DNA from: Dyella terrae
Lineage (GTDB): Bacteria; Pseudomonadota; Gammaproteobacteria; Xanthomonadales; Rhodanobacteraceae
NCBI RefSeq assembly: GCF_022394535.1
Contig: NZ_CP089414.1
Location: 4,774,001-4,838,000, forward strand
DNA: 64,000 nucleotides
Reading direction: 5' to 3'
The position numbers and the translations under genes are program-made. Positions within the stretch are counted from its first letter, which is position 1. Each line of letters opens with the position of its first letter. The notes under the pieces are model-generated. The model was not told the origin of the DNA and ran no database searches. It saw only the letters and a program-made list of their open reading frames with translations. Of the stretch, positions 35,785 to 45,904 are shown in pieces.

Positions 35785-38283
35785 TCAGGGCGCAGCCTTG
35801 TCCTTCGTTGCCGACTCGGTCTTCGGCGTCGCGTTCTTTACGTAGCGGTCGAACCAGGTGAGCATTTCGTACACCTCTTGTTCGTTCGACTCCATCGCGG
35901 TGTACCAGTGCGGCTCATGCGGCAGCATCACCAATCGCGTGGTGCCGCCCAGGCCGCGAATGGCCTGGAACAGCTTCTGCGACTGAATCGGCTCGGTGCC
36001 CGGGTTGGCGTCGTCCATGCCGTGCATGATGAGCAGAGGCGTCTTGATTTTGTCGGCCTGGAAGAAGGTGGAAGCCTTCTCGTACACGGTCGGTGCCTGC
36101 CAGAGTGATCGGCGTTCGCTCTGAAAGCCGAAGGGCGTCAGCGTCTTGTTGTAGGCGCCGCTGGTGGCTGCTCCGGCGCGGAACAGGTCGGTATACGCCA
36201 GCAGGTTGGCCGTCATCAGTGCACCATGGCTGTGGCCGGTGACGCCGACGCGATTGCGGTCAACCACACCGAGCTCAACGGCTTTGTCCACCGCCGCCTG
36301 CGCGTCCATCACCAACTGCTCCACATACGTGTCGTAGGCCGTGCGCGGATCACCCACGATGGGGAATGACGCGTTGTCGATCACCGCGTAGCCCGACAAC
36401 AGCAGCAGGCGATATCCACGCAGCACGTCGAATTTCTGCTGGGAGCCGCTGATCTGGCCGGCCTGGCTGGGATCGGCAAAGTCCTGGGGATAGGCGTACA
36501 AGATGGCCGGCAGACGTGTGCCTTCCTTGTAGCCCGGCGGCGTGTACAGCGTGAAGGAGAGCTCCACGCCGTCCTTGCGCTTGTAGGTCACCAGCCGCTT
36601 GCCGATACCGCGCACTTGCGGTGTCGGATCGGGGATGTGCGTGATGGCTTCCGCATGAGAGGCGAACGCTGCCTCGCCTGCCTGCGGGTTGCCCGTCGAA
36701 GCCCCCAGCGTGTACATGAACAGATTGGGCGGCTCGGTCGGCGACTGCCGAGCGGTGATAAAGCGCTCGCCGCCGGTGAGCACGGTCAGCGGACGCTCGT
36801 AAGTGTCCGTGCCGCTGCGGAACAGGCGCTCGGTCTGCCCGCTGGACAGGTTGTAACGATCGAGGAAGGGGCGATCTCCCTTGGGCGTGCCGCCAGGACC
36901 GGAGAGGTACACCGCGTCGCCATCCTGACGCACCACGTTCGCGCCGTTGGGCAAGGTCTGGCCCAGCAACGTACCGGGATTCTTGTAGATCTCGTTGGCG
37001 GAGTAATCCCAGATAGTGCGTGCCGGCGTGGATGGATGGGCCACATCGATACGGCTGACGTGGATCCACTGGCGGTTAGCGTCTTGCTCGTACACGAATG
37101 GCTCGTCGCCCTGGGCCAGCCAGCGCATACCGCTGAAGCGCTGGTCGGTACGGGCCACTTCCTGTGGCTTGCCACTGAAGGGCGCGCTCCACATCAGCAC
37201 CTTGTCACGCTTGGGTACGTTGACCTTCCAGTCGCCCTGATCGAGCGCTTCGGGCCAGATCAGCGTGGCTGGTGCGTTCGCACGCCATTCGAATTCACGC
37301 GGACCAACAGGCACGCCGCGTACCGGCACGCGGTCGGCCACGGGCAACGAGGCAATGGACGAGGATTGCCCGGTTTGCACGTCGAGCACCGTGACATCGC
37401 GTGCAAAGCGCTCATAGGTGGTGACGTAGGAGTACGGCCGTTTCAATGTCTCGACCAGTACGTGCTCGCCATCGGGGGCACCCGCGACACCGGCGATCAC
37501 GCCCGGCTTTCCGACCGGACGCACCTTGCCGCTGGCGGCGTCGACGACAGCGAGCTGGGCCATCGCGTAGTAATCGAACAGCGCTTCGTCGTCCGTGCTG
37601 GAGAGTGTGTCGCGCGCCTCGTAGGTGCTGCTCTCACCCTTGCCCTCGATCGATTGCTTGATCTCTGGCCCCGCATCTGCACCCGCCTTGGGTGCTGGCC
37701 CGAGGTTGGCTGGCACCTGTTTCACCAGCAACGAGTCGCTGTCGTGCAGCCACTGCACGCTGTCGTCCATCATCGGATTGAGCGAAACACCGTCCACACG
37801 ACGGGTCTGGCCATTGAGCGCGTCGCCTAGCCACAGTTCAGTGCCCTGGTCGGTGGTGTTGGTGAAGGCGAAACGATGCCCATCGGGCGACCACAGCGGC
37901 GCGCCGGGGCACGCGTTGGCTGGCAGTGCCACCGGCGTCTGTTGGTGGCTGGCCACGTCTTCCAGCGTGAAATTCTTCAGGCAGGCGCGTATGCCGTAAC
38001 CGCTCGAGGCGTCATGCCGACTATGGTTGCGTGGTTCGATGCGAAGGCCGGCGAGCTTCACGTAAGGCTCGGCGACGCGGTCGATCGAGGGATACTGCGA
38101 TTGCTCGACCAGCAGCATGCGTTCGCGCGTGGGGTCGAGCATGGGAATCGCCGGCAAAGGCGCGTGCATCACGCCAAGCAGCGGCTCGGGCGGCTTGTCA
38201 TAGCGAGCCAGTGTGATGGAAGGGAGCAGGGCCAGCAGGCCGGCAACCAGGGGCAACCTCTTGCCGAGGGCGGCAGTACGCAT
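35785..38283 (-). CDS. Exported S9-family serine peptidase (prolyl-oligopeptidase / glutamyl-peptidase-like)
   Basis: 832 aa with a signal peptide (LPLVAGLLALLPSITLA). A long beta-propeller-like region (about 60-560; PLWSPDGHRFAFTNTTDQGT is a typical blade) precedes an alpha/beta-hydrolase domain. The nucleophile motif is GVTGHSHGALMTANLL near residue 685. The acid lies in IMHGMDDANPGTEP and the histidine in MLPHEPHWYTAME, the expected order. The arrangement resembles plant-type glutamyl endopeptidases of subfamily S9D. It is probably a periplasmic or secreted peptidase; cleavage specificity is not shown. Confidence 0.92.
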   Translation of the reverse strand: MRTAALGKRLPLVAGLLALLPSITLARYDKPPEPLLGVMHAPLPAIPMLDPTRERMLLVEQSQYPSIDRVAEPYVKLAGLRIEPRNHSRHDASSGYGIRACLKNFTLEDVASHQQTPVALPANACPGAPLWSPDGHRFAFTNTTDQGTELWLGDALNGQTRRVDGVSLNPMMDDSVQWLHDSDSLLVKQVPANLGPAPKAGADAGPEIKQSIEGKGESSTYEARDTLSSTDDEALFDYYAMAQLAVVDAASGKVRPVGKPGVIAGVAGAPDGEHVLVETLKRPYSYVTTYERFARDVTVLDVQTGQSSSIASLPVADRVPVRGVPVGPREFEWRANAPATLIWPEALDQGDWKVNVPKRDKVLMWSAPFSGKPQEVARTDQRFSGMRWLAQGDEPFVYEQDANRQWIHVSRIDVAHPSTPARTIWDYSANEIYKNPGTLLGQTLPNGANVVRQDGDAVYLSGPGGTPKGDRPFLDRYNLSSGQTERLFRSGTDTYERPLTVLTGGERFITARQSPTEPPNLFMYTLGASTGNPQAGEAAFASHAEAITHIPDPTPQVRGIGKRLVTYKRKDGVELSFTLYTPPGYKEGTRLPAILYAYPQDFADPSQAGQISGSQQKFDVLRGYRLLLLSGYAVIDNASFPIVGDPRTAYDTYVEQLVMDAQAAVDKAVELGVVDRNRVGVTGHSHGALMTANLLAYTDLFRAGAATSGAYNKTLTPFGFQSERRSLWQAPTVYEKASTFFQADKIKTPLLIMHGMDDANPGTEPIQSQKLFQAIRGLGGTTRLVMLPHEPHWYTAMESNEQEVYEMLTWFDRYVKNATPKTESATKDKAAP

Positions 38284-38427
38284 CGAACGGTCTCCTTGTG
38301 TGAGAGCCTGTTCCATGTCTCCCCGGCCCAGGCTCTTTGCCGCCTGACCTTACCGTCCCGCCCTGTTCTGGCATCCCTGCTGAAAGTCACGCTTCCGAAA
38401 AAACTTTCGGTGGCGGGTGGCTCGCTT

Positions 38428-39473
<1,046 letters not shown>

Positions 39474-39508
39474 TCACCATAGGGCGTTTGACGTGGAAAG
39501 GAGTCACC

Positions 39509-40789
39509 ATGGCCATGGCCTTGCGTTTCGATCGCGACCGCTTTCACAGCTTCCGCCGGTTTGTCTGGCAGCGGTTCATCGATGACAAGTGCTTCGAGAC
39601 GGCTGGCGCGTTGTCCTACACCACGCTGGTATCGCTGGTGCCGCTCATCGTGGCCTCGCTGGCGATTTTTGCGGCGTTTCCGGCCTTTGCCGATGCACGC
39701 GGCATGCTGATCGATTTCGTGTTCAAGAGCTTTGTGCCAGCGGCCGGCGTGCGCGTGCAGGAGTATCTGGACGGCTTCGCCGACAATGCGAGCAAGCTCA
39801 CCGGCATCAGCGTGCTGGTGATGTTCTTCAGCGCGCTATCGATGATGGTGAGCATTGAGGACCGCATGAATCGCATCTGGCGCGTGCAGCGCCAGCGCGG
39901 TTGGATCTCGCGCCTGTTGCTGTACTGGGCAGCGCTTACGTTGGGGCCGGTGCTGGTTGTGGGTGGCATCGCGCTGGCCTCGTTTGCGACCGCGCTGCCG
40001 TTGCTCAACGATGCCGCGAGCACGCTCAACCTGAAAGAGCGGCTGGTGGGCGTGCTGCCGTTCGTCGTGACCTTTCTCACCCTCATGCTGATTTACATGG
40101 TGGTGCCCAATCGCCGGGTGTATTGGCGCAATGCCGCCATCGGTGCGTTCATGGGGGCGATCCTGTTTGAAATTGCACGCTGGGGATTCGCGCGCTTCAT
40201 CCATCACGCGCACACCTACCAGCAGATCTACGGCGCCATCGCGGCGCTGCCGATCTTCCTGTTGTGGATCTACATGTCCTGGGTGATCGTGATTCTCTGC
40301 GCGTCGGTGGCGGCATCCCTCTCCGCTTTCGATTACCTGCCGCCGGCCGATTACCTGCCGGAAGATGCCTCACTGCTCGGCCTGCTCGTGGTGCTGGGGC
40401 ACTTCATCAACGCCCAGCGAGAAGGGGGCAAGGTCACGCCGGACAGCGTGCGCGCGGAAGAGCCGCGGTTGCATCGCGCGGCGATCGTCGACTACTTCGG
40501 CGATCTTCAACGCGCCGAGCTGATCCAGGGCGAAGTAGGCAGCGGCTGGATGCTGGCGCGCAGCCTCGACAGCACCGACCTGATGCGCGTATACGCCCAT
40601 TGCTCTTACCGAGTGCCGTTGCATCCAGCGGAGGAGGCGCGCGTGCACGACCTGCGCCTGCCGACAGCGTTGCTGTCGCTGCTCGATGAAGCCGCAAAAT
40701 CACTCTGCCACAATCTTCACAAGACGCTGGACGTTGCCTATCCGCTGGGCACGCTGGCATCGATACTGTCCAAGGAAACAACGCAATGA
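39509..40789 (+). CDS. yihY: YihY/virulence-factor BrkB-family membrane protein
   Basis: 426 aa. AAGGAG six bases before ATG 39509 fixes the start. About six membrane helices fill residues 30-285 (YTTLVSLVPLIVASLAIFAA, VLVVGGIALASFATALPLLN, LPIFLLWIYMSWVIVILCAS). KCFETAGALSYTTLVSLVPL is the family signature. A cytosolic C-terminal extension of about 130 aa (about 300-426) reads like a winged-helix module. The older ribonuclease BN name does not describe the function. The next gene overlaps by four bases. Confidence 0.92.
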   Translation: MAMALRFDRDRFHSFRRFVWQRFIDDKCFETAGALSYTTLVSLVPLIVASLAIFAAFPAFADARGMLIDFVFKSFVPAAGVRVQEYLDGFADNASKLTGISVLVMFFSALSMMVSIEDRMNRIWRVQRQRGWISRLLLYWAALTLGPVLVVGGIALASFATALPLLNDAASTLNLKERLVGVLPFVVTFLTLMLIYMVVPNRRVYWRNAAIGAFMGAILFEIARWGFARFIHHAHTYQQIYGAIAALPIFLLWIYMSWVIVILCASVAASLSAFDYLPPADYLPEDASLLGLLVVLGHFINAQREGGKVTPDSVRAEEPRLHRAAIVDYFGDLQRAELIQGEVGSGWMLARSLDSTDLMRVYAHCSYRVPLHPAEEARVHDLRLPTALLSLLDEAAKSLCHNLHKTLDVAYPLGTLASILSKETTQ

Positions 40790-41265
40790 AGTTGCTGAAG
40801 CCGCTGGCTGCCCTGGGTTTTGCGCTCGCTTTTGCCGGCGCGGCGCACGCCGCTATGCCCGAGCAGCCGTCGATCAAGCTGACCACGCTCGACGGAAAGC
40901 CGTACGACCTGGCGTCGCAGCGTGGCAAGTGGGTGATCGTCAATTACTGGGCCACGTGGTGCGTGCCATGCATCAAGGAGATGCCGGACATCTCGACGTT
41001 CGTCACTGCGCACAAGGACAAGGTGAGCGCCATCGGCCTGGCCTACGACGACAGCGATGTCGCCGACATCAAGGCCTTCCTGGTCAAACACCCGGTGAGC
41101 TATCCCGTGGCGCAGGTGACACTCGACAAACCCCTGAAGGATTTCGATGAACCCCGTGGTCTGCCGACGACTTGGCTGATTAGCCCAGACGGTAAGGTCG
41201 CCAAGCGTTTCGTCGGCACCGTCAATGAGACCTCGCTGGGCGAGGCCATCGGCTTGGGTAAGTAA
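40786..41265 (+). CDS. Periplasmic thioredoxin-like protein (TlpA family)
   Basis: 159 aa with a signal peptide (LLKPLAALGFALAFAGAAHA). The redox motif is WATWCVPCIKEMPD near residue 58, giving a CVPC active site, and the cis-proline segment is RGLPTTWLISPDGKV. The fold suggests reduction of periplasmic disulfides. It overlaps yihY by four bases and precedes acyP by two bases, forming a compact three-gene unit. Confidence 0.92.
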   Translation: MKLLKPLAALGFALAFAGAAHAAMPEQPSIKLTTLDGKPYDLASQRGKWVIVNYWATWCVPCIKEMPDISTFVTAHKDKVSAIGLAYDDSDVADIKAFLVKHPVSYPVAQVTLDKPLKDFDEPRGLPTTWLISPDGKVAKRFVGTVNETSLGEAIGLGK

Positions 41266-41267
41266 CC

Positions 41268-41534
41268 ATGGCGGCCGCCCGTTTCTTCGTCAGCGGCAGG
41301 GTGCAGGGCGTGTTCTATCGCGCCAGCGCCCGTGAGCAGGCGTTGATGCTCGGTCTGTCCGGTTACGCGAAAAACCTGCCCGATGGCCGCGTCGAGGTGC
41401 TGGCCGTCGGCACACCATCGTCCATCGATGCGTTGGAGCGCTGGTTGTGGAAAGGCCCGTCGGTAGCTCGCGTCGATCAGGTGCTGCGCGAGGACTGCGA
41501 TGCGCCCGAGGTCGACGGCTTCCGCACTCGCTGA
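41268..41534 (+). CDS. acyP: Acylphosphatase
   Basis: Hydrolyses acyl phosphates; 88 aa, normal length. The phosphate-binding loop is FVSGRVQGVFYRASAREQAL with catalytic R15-region residues, and SGYAKNLPDGRVEVLAVG carries the conserved asparagine. It is the last gene of the yihY-tlpA-acyP unit and ends one base before the convergent c-di-GMP gene stop. Confidence 0.95.
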   Translation: MAAARFFVSGRVQGVFYRASAREQALMLGLSGYAKNLPDGRVEVLAVGTPSSIDALERWLWKGPSVARVDQVLREDCDAPEVDGFRTR

Positions 41535-41535
41535 G

Positions 41536-44370
41536 TTATTCCGTGCTCGATGGCGCCGGCTCGCGGACTGGGGTGGAAGCCTCATGTTCCTGAAGGAACG
41601 GATGCGGAATCGACAGGACAAAGCCTTGCGCGAAGTCGATACCCAGCCGATGTACCGCTGCCAGCAGTTCCGGCGTGCCCACGCATTCGGCGATGGTGCG
41701 CTTGCCGGTGACGTGGCCGATGTTGTTGATCGCCTCGACCATGGCGAAATCGATGGGATCGTCGATCATGTCCGTGACGAAGCTGCCTTCGATCTTCACG
41801 AAGTCGACGGGCAGATGCTTCAGATACGTGAAGGACGACATGCCGGCGCCAAAGTCGTCCAGCGAAAAGCTGCAGCCCAATGCACGCATGTCGTGGATAA
41901 AGGCGGTCGCGCGCGAAAGACTGGAAATGGCCGCGGTCTCGGTGATCTCGAAGCAGATCGACGAGGGTGCGATGGCAAACTCGGCGAACTGCTGGCGCAG
42001 GAACACGGCCAGGCCATCCTCGCTGAGTGAGGTGCCGGACAGGTTGATCGTGCACAGAGACGGCACGTTGGCTGCGTTACGGTCAAGCGCATTGCGCAGC
42101 GCGGAAAACGCCGATTGCACTACCCAGCGATCGATCGACGGCATGAGGCCGTAGCGCTCGGCCGCTGGGATGAAGGCGCGCGGTGGCACTATCTGGCCAT
42201 CCTCGCCCACCATCCGCACCAGCAGCTCCACATGATGATGTTGCATCGGTTGGCGCAGGTCGACGATGTCTTGTGCATATATGCGCAACCGGTTGTTCGC
42301 GAGCGCCGCCTGGATACGGCTTACCCAACACATCTCGGTTTGACGCACGAGGACTTCGTCGTCGTCGAGGTGGTAGGTCTGTACGCGATTGCGGCCTTTT
42401 TCCTTGGCCAGGTGGCAGGCGGCATCCGCCGCGCCGAGGATGTCCTCGCGGGCGAGCCGCTGATCCGTGTTCAGGCTGACCAGCCCAATGCTGGCGCTGG
42501 TGGCGAAGCCGCGCTCGCCGAACGCGAAGTGCAGATCACCAATGGCGGCACGCAGATCTTCCGCGACGGTCAAGGCGTCGTCCTGCGCACAGTCCTCCAG
42601 CAACACCACAAATTCGTCGCCACCCAGGCGCGCCACCGCATCCGTGGCTCGCACCCGGCGCAGAAACAGGGCACTGATCTGGCGGAGAAGTTCATCGCCC
42701 GCCGCATGGCTGCAGGTGTCGTTGACGACCTTGAACTGATCCAGATCGAGATAGAGCACGGTGAATGGGCGGGCATTGTTCTCGGCCGAGGTCATGGCGC
42801 GGGCGAGCCGTCGCTCGAACTCGCGGCGGTTGATCAAGCCAGTGAGCACGTCGTGGCTGGCCTGATAGCTCAACTGCGCGGCGTGTTCGCGATCGCTGCT
42901 GACGTCGCGCATGACCAGCACCACGCCATCCATGTTGCCGGCGCGGTCGCGGATGGGCGTAGCGGTCAGGTCGATGGCCGTCGAAGGTCCTTCGGAGGAC
43001 GCCAGCACCAGCTTGTCGTCGTGGTTCCAGTCCGCATGTCCCGCTAGTACCTGCATGACCGGATCGTCGATGGACCGGCCACTGCTCTCGGCTACGAACT
43101 GGCAGACGGCGCTGACCGGCAGGCCACGCGCCCGTTCTGTAGTCCAGTGAGTGAGGCGTTCCGCGCTGGGATTGAGATAGTCGATGCGTCCTCGCGCGTC
43201 GGTCGTGATCACGGCGTCGCCAATGGATTGCAGCGTAACCTCGGCGCGCTCCTTGGCCGCGAATAGCATGGCGTCGGCCCGGCGCCGTTCGGTGATCTCG
43301 GTGACGGAACCGGCCATGCGCCGGGATGTGCCAGCTGCATCGCGGGAAGATGCGCCGCGCGCATGGAACCAGCGCGCGTTGCCGTTCTGGTGGGGGATGC
43401 GGAACTCTACGTCCAACGGCGCATCGCGCCACACATGCGCGGTCACTGCGCGCATCACTTGGCGTCGGTCCTGCGGGTGTAAGCATAGAAAGACCGAGGT
43501 GTCAGCGCCGTTGCTCGCGAGCCCCAGCATCTGCCGCAGGCGGGGTGAAAGATAAACATGTCCGGTCATGCGGTCCCAGTCCCACAGGCCGTCGTTACTG
43601 CCGGCCACGGCAAGCTGGAAGCGGTCTTCGCTGGCGCGGAGCTCGTTAACGGCTCGGGCGCGGTCGTCGAGCAGGCGGCGTGCGCGCTGGGCGGCGATCA
43701 ACACCATGGTTGCGGCGACCAGGCAGAACCACGCGCGCAGCAGGTTCGCGGTTTCGCGCGAGGCGTTGCCGAGCGCATCGGAGAAAGCGTACTCCAGCGG
43801 CGTCAGGCGTTCGTCGATGGTGCGTAAGTGCAGGCTCGTCGCATCGATCCATGTCGGGGTGTGGTCGCCCTGGTGGATGCGCGCGTGCACATCGGCACCC
43901 AGTGCAACCAGTTCGTCGATGGAGTGGTCGGCCTCGACCCATACCGCGACGGCGTTGCGGATGCTGCCGACGTTGTGGAAGTAGCGATACAGGCGCGCCA
44001 TGCCGGGGATGTCCGCCTTATCGATGCCGCCACGACGGAATCCGGCGGTGACGATCGCCATGTCGGGATGGACGCGGTCGAGCTCGACGCGCGCGCGGTG
44101 ATCACCCAGCGGCACGGCGATGGCATCGAGGAATTGCTGGTAATCGGACTCCTTGCTGCTCATCACGTAGTGCTGCAGGCTGGAGACGGCGATCTTTTGC
44201 GCTTTCGACCACCGGCTTTCGCCACCCACAAAGGCACGTGCCGCCGAGAGGATGTCCAGGCTGGCGGCGCACAGCCCGATCATCACCACCACGACCAGCA
44301 CGAACGGCACCACGATCTCGGCTGCTCGTTCCCTTTTGACCAGCTCGGCCCCCCGGCCTTGCACTGGCAT
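41536..44370 (-). CDS. Membrane PAS-GGDEF-EAL c-di-GMP protein
   Basis: 944 aa. Transmembrane helices near 20-42 and 215-232 frame a helical periplasmic sensor. Two PAS-type domains follow (AVAGSNDGLWDWDRMTGHVY; QSIGDAVITTDARGRIDYLN). The GGDEF domain has an intact VARLGGDEFVVLLED, and the EAL domain has VELLVRM (the EAL position reads ELL), EITETAAISSLSRA and LDDFGAGMSSFTYL. EGSFVTDMIDDPID with a catalytic-type lysine precedes the end. It may synthesise, degrade or both; only assay can tell. It is a monocistronic minus-strand gene. Confidence 0.94.
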   Translation of the reverse strand: MPVQGRGAELVKRERAAEIVVPFVLVVVVMIGLCAASLDILSAARAFVGGESRWSKAQKIAVSSLQHYVMSSKESDYQQFLDAIAVPLGDHRARVELDRVHPDMAIVTAGFRRGGIDKADIPGMARLYRYFHNVGSIRNAVAVWVEADHSIDELVALGADVHARIHQGDHTPTWIDATSLHLRTIDERLTPLEYAFSDALGNASRETANLLRAWFCLVAATMVLIAAQRARRLLDDRARAVNELRASEDRFQLAVAGSNDGLWDWDRMTGHVYLSPRLRQMLGLASNGADTSVFLCLHPQDRRQVMRAVTAHVWRDAPLDVEFRIPHQNGNARWFHARGASSRDAAGTSRRMAGSVTEITERRRADAMLFAAKERAEVTLQSIGDAVITTDARGRIDYLNPSAERLTHWTTERARGLPVSAVCQFVAESSGRSIDDPVMQVLAGHADWNHDDKLVLASSEGPSTAIDLTATPIRDRAGNMDGVVLVMRDVSSDREHAAQLSYQASHDVLTGLINRREFERRLARAMTSAENNARPFTVLYLDLDQFKVVNDTCSHAAGDELLRQISALFLRRVRATDAVARLGGDEFVVLLEDCAQDDALTVAEDLRAAIGDLHFAFGERGFATSASIGLVSLNTDQRLAREDILGAADAACHLAKEKGRNRVQTYHLDDDEVLVRQTEMCWVSRIQAALANNRLRIYAQDIVDLRQPMQHHHVELLVRMVGEDGQIVPPRAFIPAAERYGLMPSIDRWVVQSAFSALRNALDRNAANVPSLCTINLSGTSLSEDGLAVFLRQQFAEFAIAPSSICFEITETAAISSLSRATAFIHDMRALGCSFSLDDFGAGMSSFTYLKHLPVDFVKIEGSFVTDMIDDPIDFAMVEAINNIGHVTGKRTIAECVGTPELLAAVHRLGIDFAQGFVLSIPHPFLQEHEASTPVREPAPSSTE

Positions 44371-44584
44371 AAACGCACCCCCGCGCGTACCTGGAATTCA
44401 GGCCATCGTCTTATCGGCCTATTCCGCTGGAGCTTGAACATGACGGGGCCGGCTGCCCAGTTGTTCACATGGCATAGACCTTTGCCGCATGCATGGGGGA
44501 GTAAACGCCGTGTCGAATCCGGCGGCGGAACTTCGTCGTCAGAACAAGGGGGCTGTGCCCCATCACACGAAGGAGGCATGACGC

Positions 44585-45085
44585 ATGAGCACGCGATTCC
44601 AGCGCATCACCCCGTTTCTCTGGTTTGATCATCAGGCCGAGGAAGCCGCGCAGTTCTATGTGTCGATCTTCCCGAACTCGCGGATTCTTGCGACGACGCA
44701 TTACACCGCGTCGAGTGCCAACGCATCTGGGCGGCTCGAAGGGTCGGTGATGACGGTTGATTTCGAACTCGATGGCCAGTCGATGACGGCGTTGAACGGC
44801 GGCCCGGTGTTTCGGTTTAGCGAGGCGGTGTCGCTGGTGGTGCATTGCCGCTCGCAGGACGAGATCAACCACTACTGGGAGCGCCTGCTGGAAGGCGCTG
44901 CGGATGAGAATGGTCAGTGCGGCTGGCTCAAGGATCGCTTCGGCCTGTCGTGGCAGGTCGTGCCGGACGCGATGATCCAGTGGCTCACCAGCGGCGATGC
45001 GGCCAGCGTGGAGCGTGTCCACGCGGCCATCATGCGCATGAAGAAGCTGGACCTGGACGAGCTGAAGCGGGCAGCGGCAGGTTGA
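44585..45085 (+). CDS. VOC-superfamily protein (PhnB-like)
   Basis: 166 aa, one glyoxalase/bleomycin-resistance-type domain of the 3-demethylubiquinone-methyltransferase-like annotation group. Segments QRITPFLWFDHQAEEAAQFY, FSEAVSLVVHCRSQDEINHY and CGWLKDRFGLSWQVVPDAMI are typical. The annotation group name is historic and no methyltransferase fold is present. Substrate unknown. The 214-base spacer with the divergent c-di-GMP gene holds the promoters. Confidence 0.9.
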   Translation: MSTRFQRITPFLWFDHQAEEAAQFYVSIFPNSRILATTHYTASSANASGRLEGSVMTVDFELDGQSMTALNGGPVFRFSEAVSLVVHCRSQDEINHYWERLLEGAADENGQCGWLKDRFGLSWQVVPDAMIQWLTSGDAASVERVHAAIMRMKKLDLDELKRAAAG

Positions 45086-45094
45086 TCGTTACGC

Positions 45095-45889
45095 TCAGTC
45101 GTCCATGGTGTCAGGCACCCATTCTGCCTTGCGGGTGACGTGCTCTGTTCGAGCTTTGACCTTGAGCTTGGGCAGCTTGGGCTCGGGGATGCTTTCGTCG
45201 TGACGCGGCACTTGTTCGAGCAGGTGTCGGATCAGATTCACGCGTCCGCGCTTCTGGTCGTTGTAGTCGACTACGAACCATGGCGCGCTGGGGCGATGCG
45301 TGCGTTCGATCATCAGGTCGCGCAGGTGCCCGATCTCTTCGTACTTGTCGCGTGAGGCGAGGTCGGTGGGAGAGAGCTTCCAGCGTTTGAGCGGATCCTT
45401 CGCTCGGTCTTCGAAACGGTCTTCCTGTTCTTCCTGGTCCACGGCAAGCCAATACTTGAGCAGGATGATGCCGTCGTCAGTCAGCAATTTCTCGAAGGCA
45501 GGCACGGCTGACATGAAAGCTTTGTACTGCACCTTGCTGCAGAAGCCCATGGCCGGCTCGATCACGGCGCGGTTGTACCAGCTGCGATCGAACAGCACGA
45601 TCTCGCCAGCGTTCGGGAGATGCTCAACGTAACGTTGGAAGTACCACTGCGAGGATTCGGCTTCGCTGGGTTTGCCCAACGCCGCGATGCGGTAACCACG
45701 CGTGTCCATCGATTCGGTGATGGCTTTGATCGTGCCGCCTTTGCCAGCCGCATCGCGCCCTTCAAAGATCACCACCAGCCGGTGCCCGCTGCGTCGCAGC
45801 CAGCGATGCAGGCCGGCCAACTCCAACTGGAGTTCGGCCATGGCATGGCGGTAGGTCTTTTTCCGCTTGCTGGTGTTCTTCTTGCCCAT
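45095..45889 (-). CDS. ppk2: Polyphosphate kinase 2
   Basis: Phosphorylates nucleotides using polyphosphate; 264 aa, a single-domain PPK2. The Walker A is EGRDAAGKGGTIKAI (about 43-57), and Walker B-like FDRSWYNRAVIEP lies at 100-112. EEQEDRFEDRAKDPLKRWKL and WFVVDYNDQKRGRVNLIRHL are family hallmarks. It converges on the VOC gene with a 9-base gap. Substrate (ADP, GDP or AMP) is not decided here. Confidence 0.94.
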   Translation of the reverse strand: MGKKNTSKRKKTYRHAMAELQLELAGLHRWLRRSGHRLVVIFEGRDAAGKGGTIKAITESMDTRGYRIAALGKPSEAESSQWYFQRYVEHLPNAGEIVLFDRSWYNRAVIEPAMGFCSKVQYKAFMSAVPAFEKLLTDDGIILLKYWLAVDQEEQEDRFEDRAKDPLKRWKLSPTDLASRDKYEEIGHLRDLMIERTHRPSAPWFVVDYNDQKRGRVNLIRHLLEQVPRHDESIPEPKLPKLKVKARTEHVTRKAEWVPDTMDD

Positions 45890-45904
45890 GACGCGCCTCC
45901 TTGT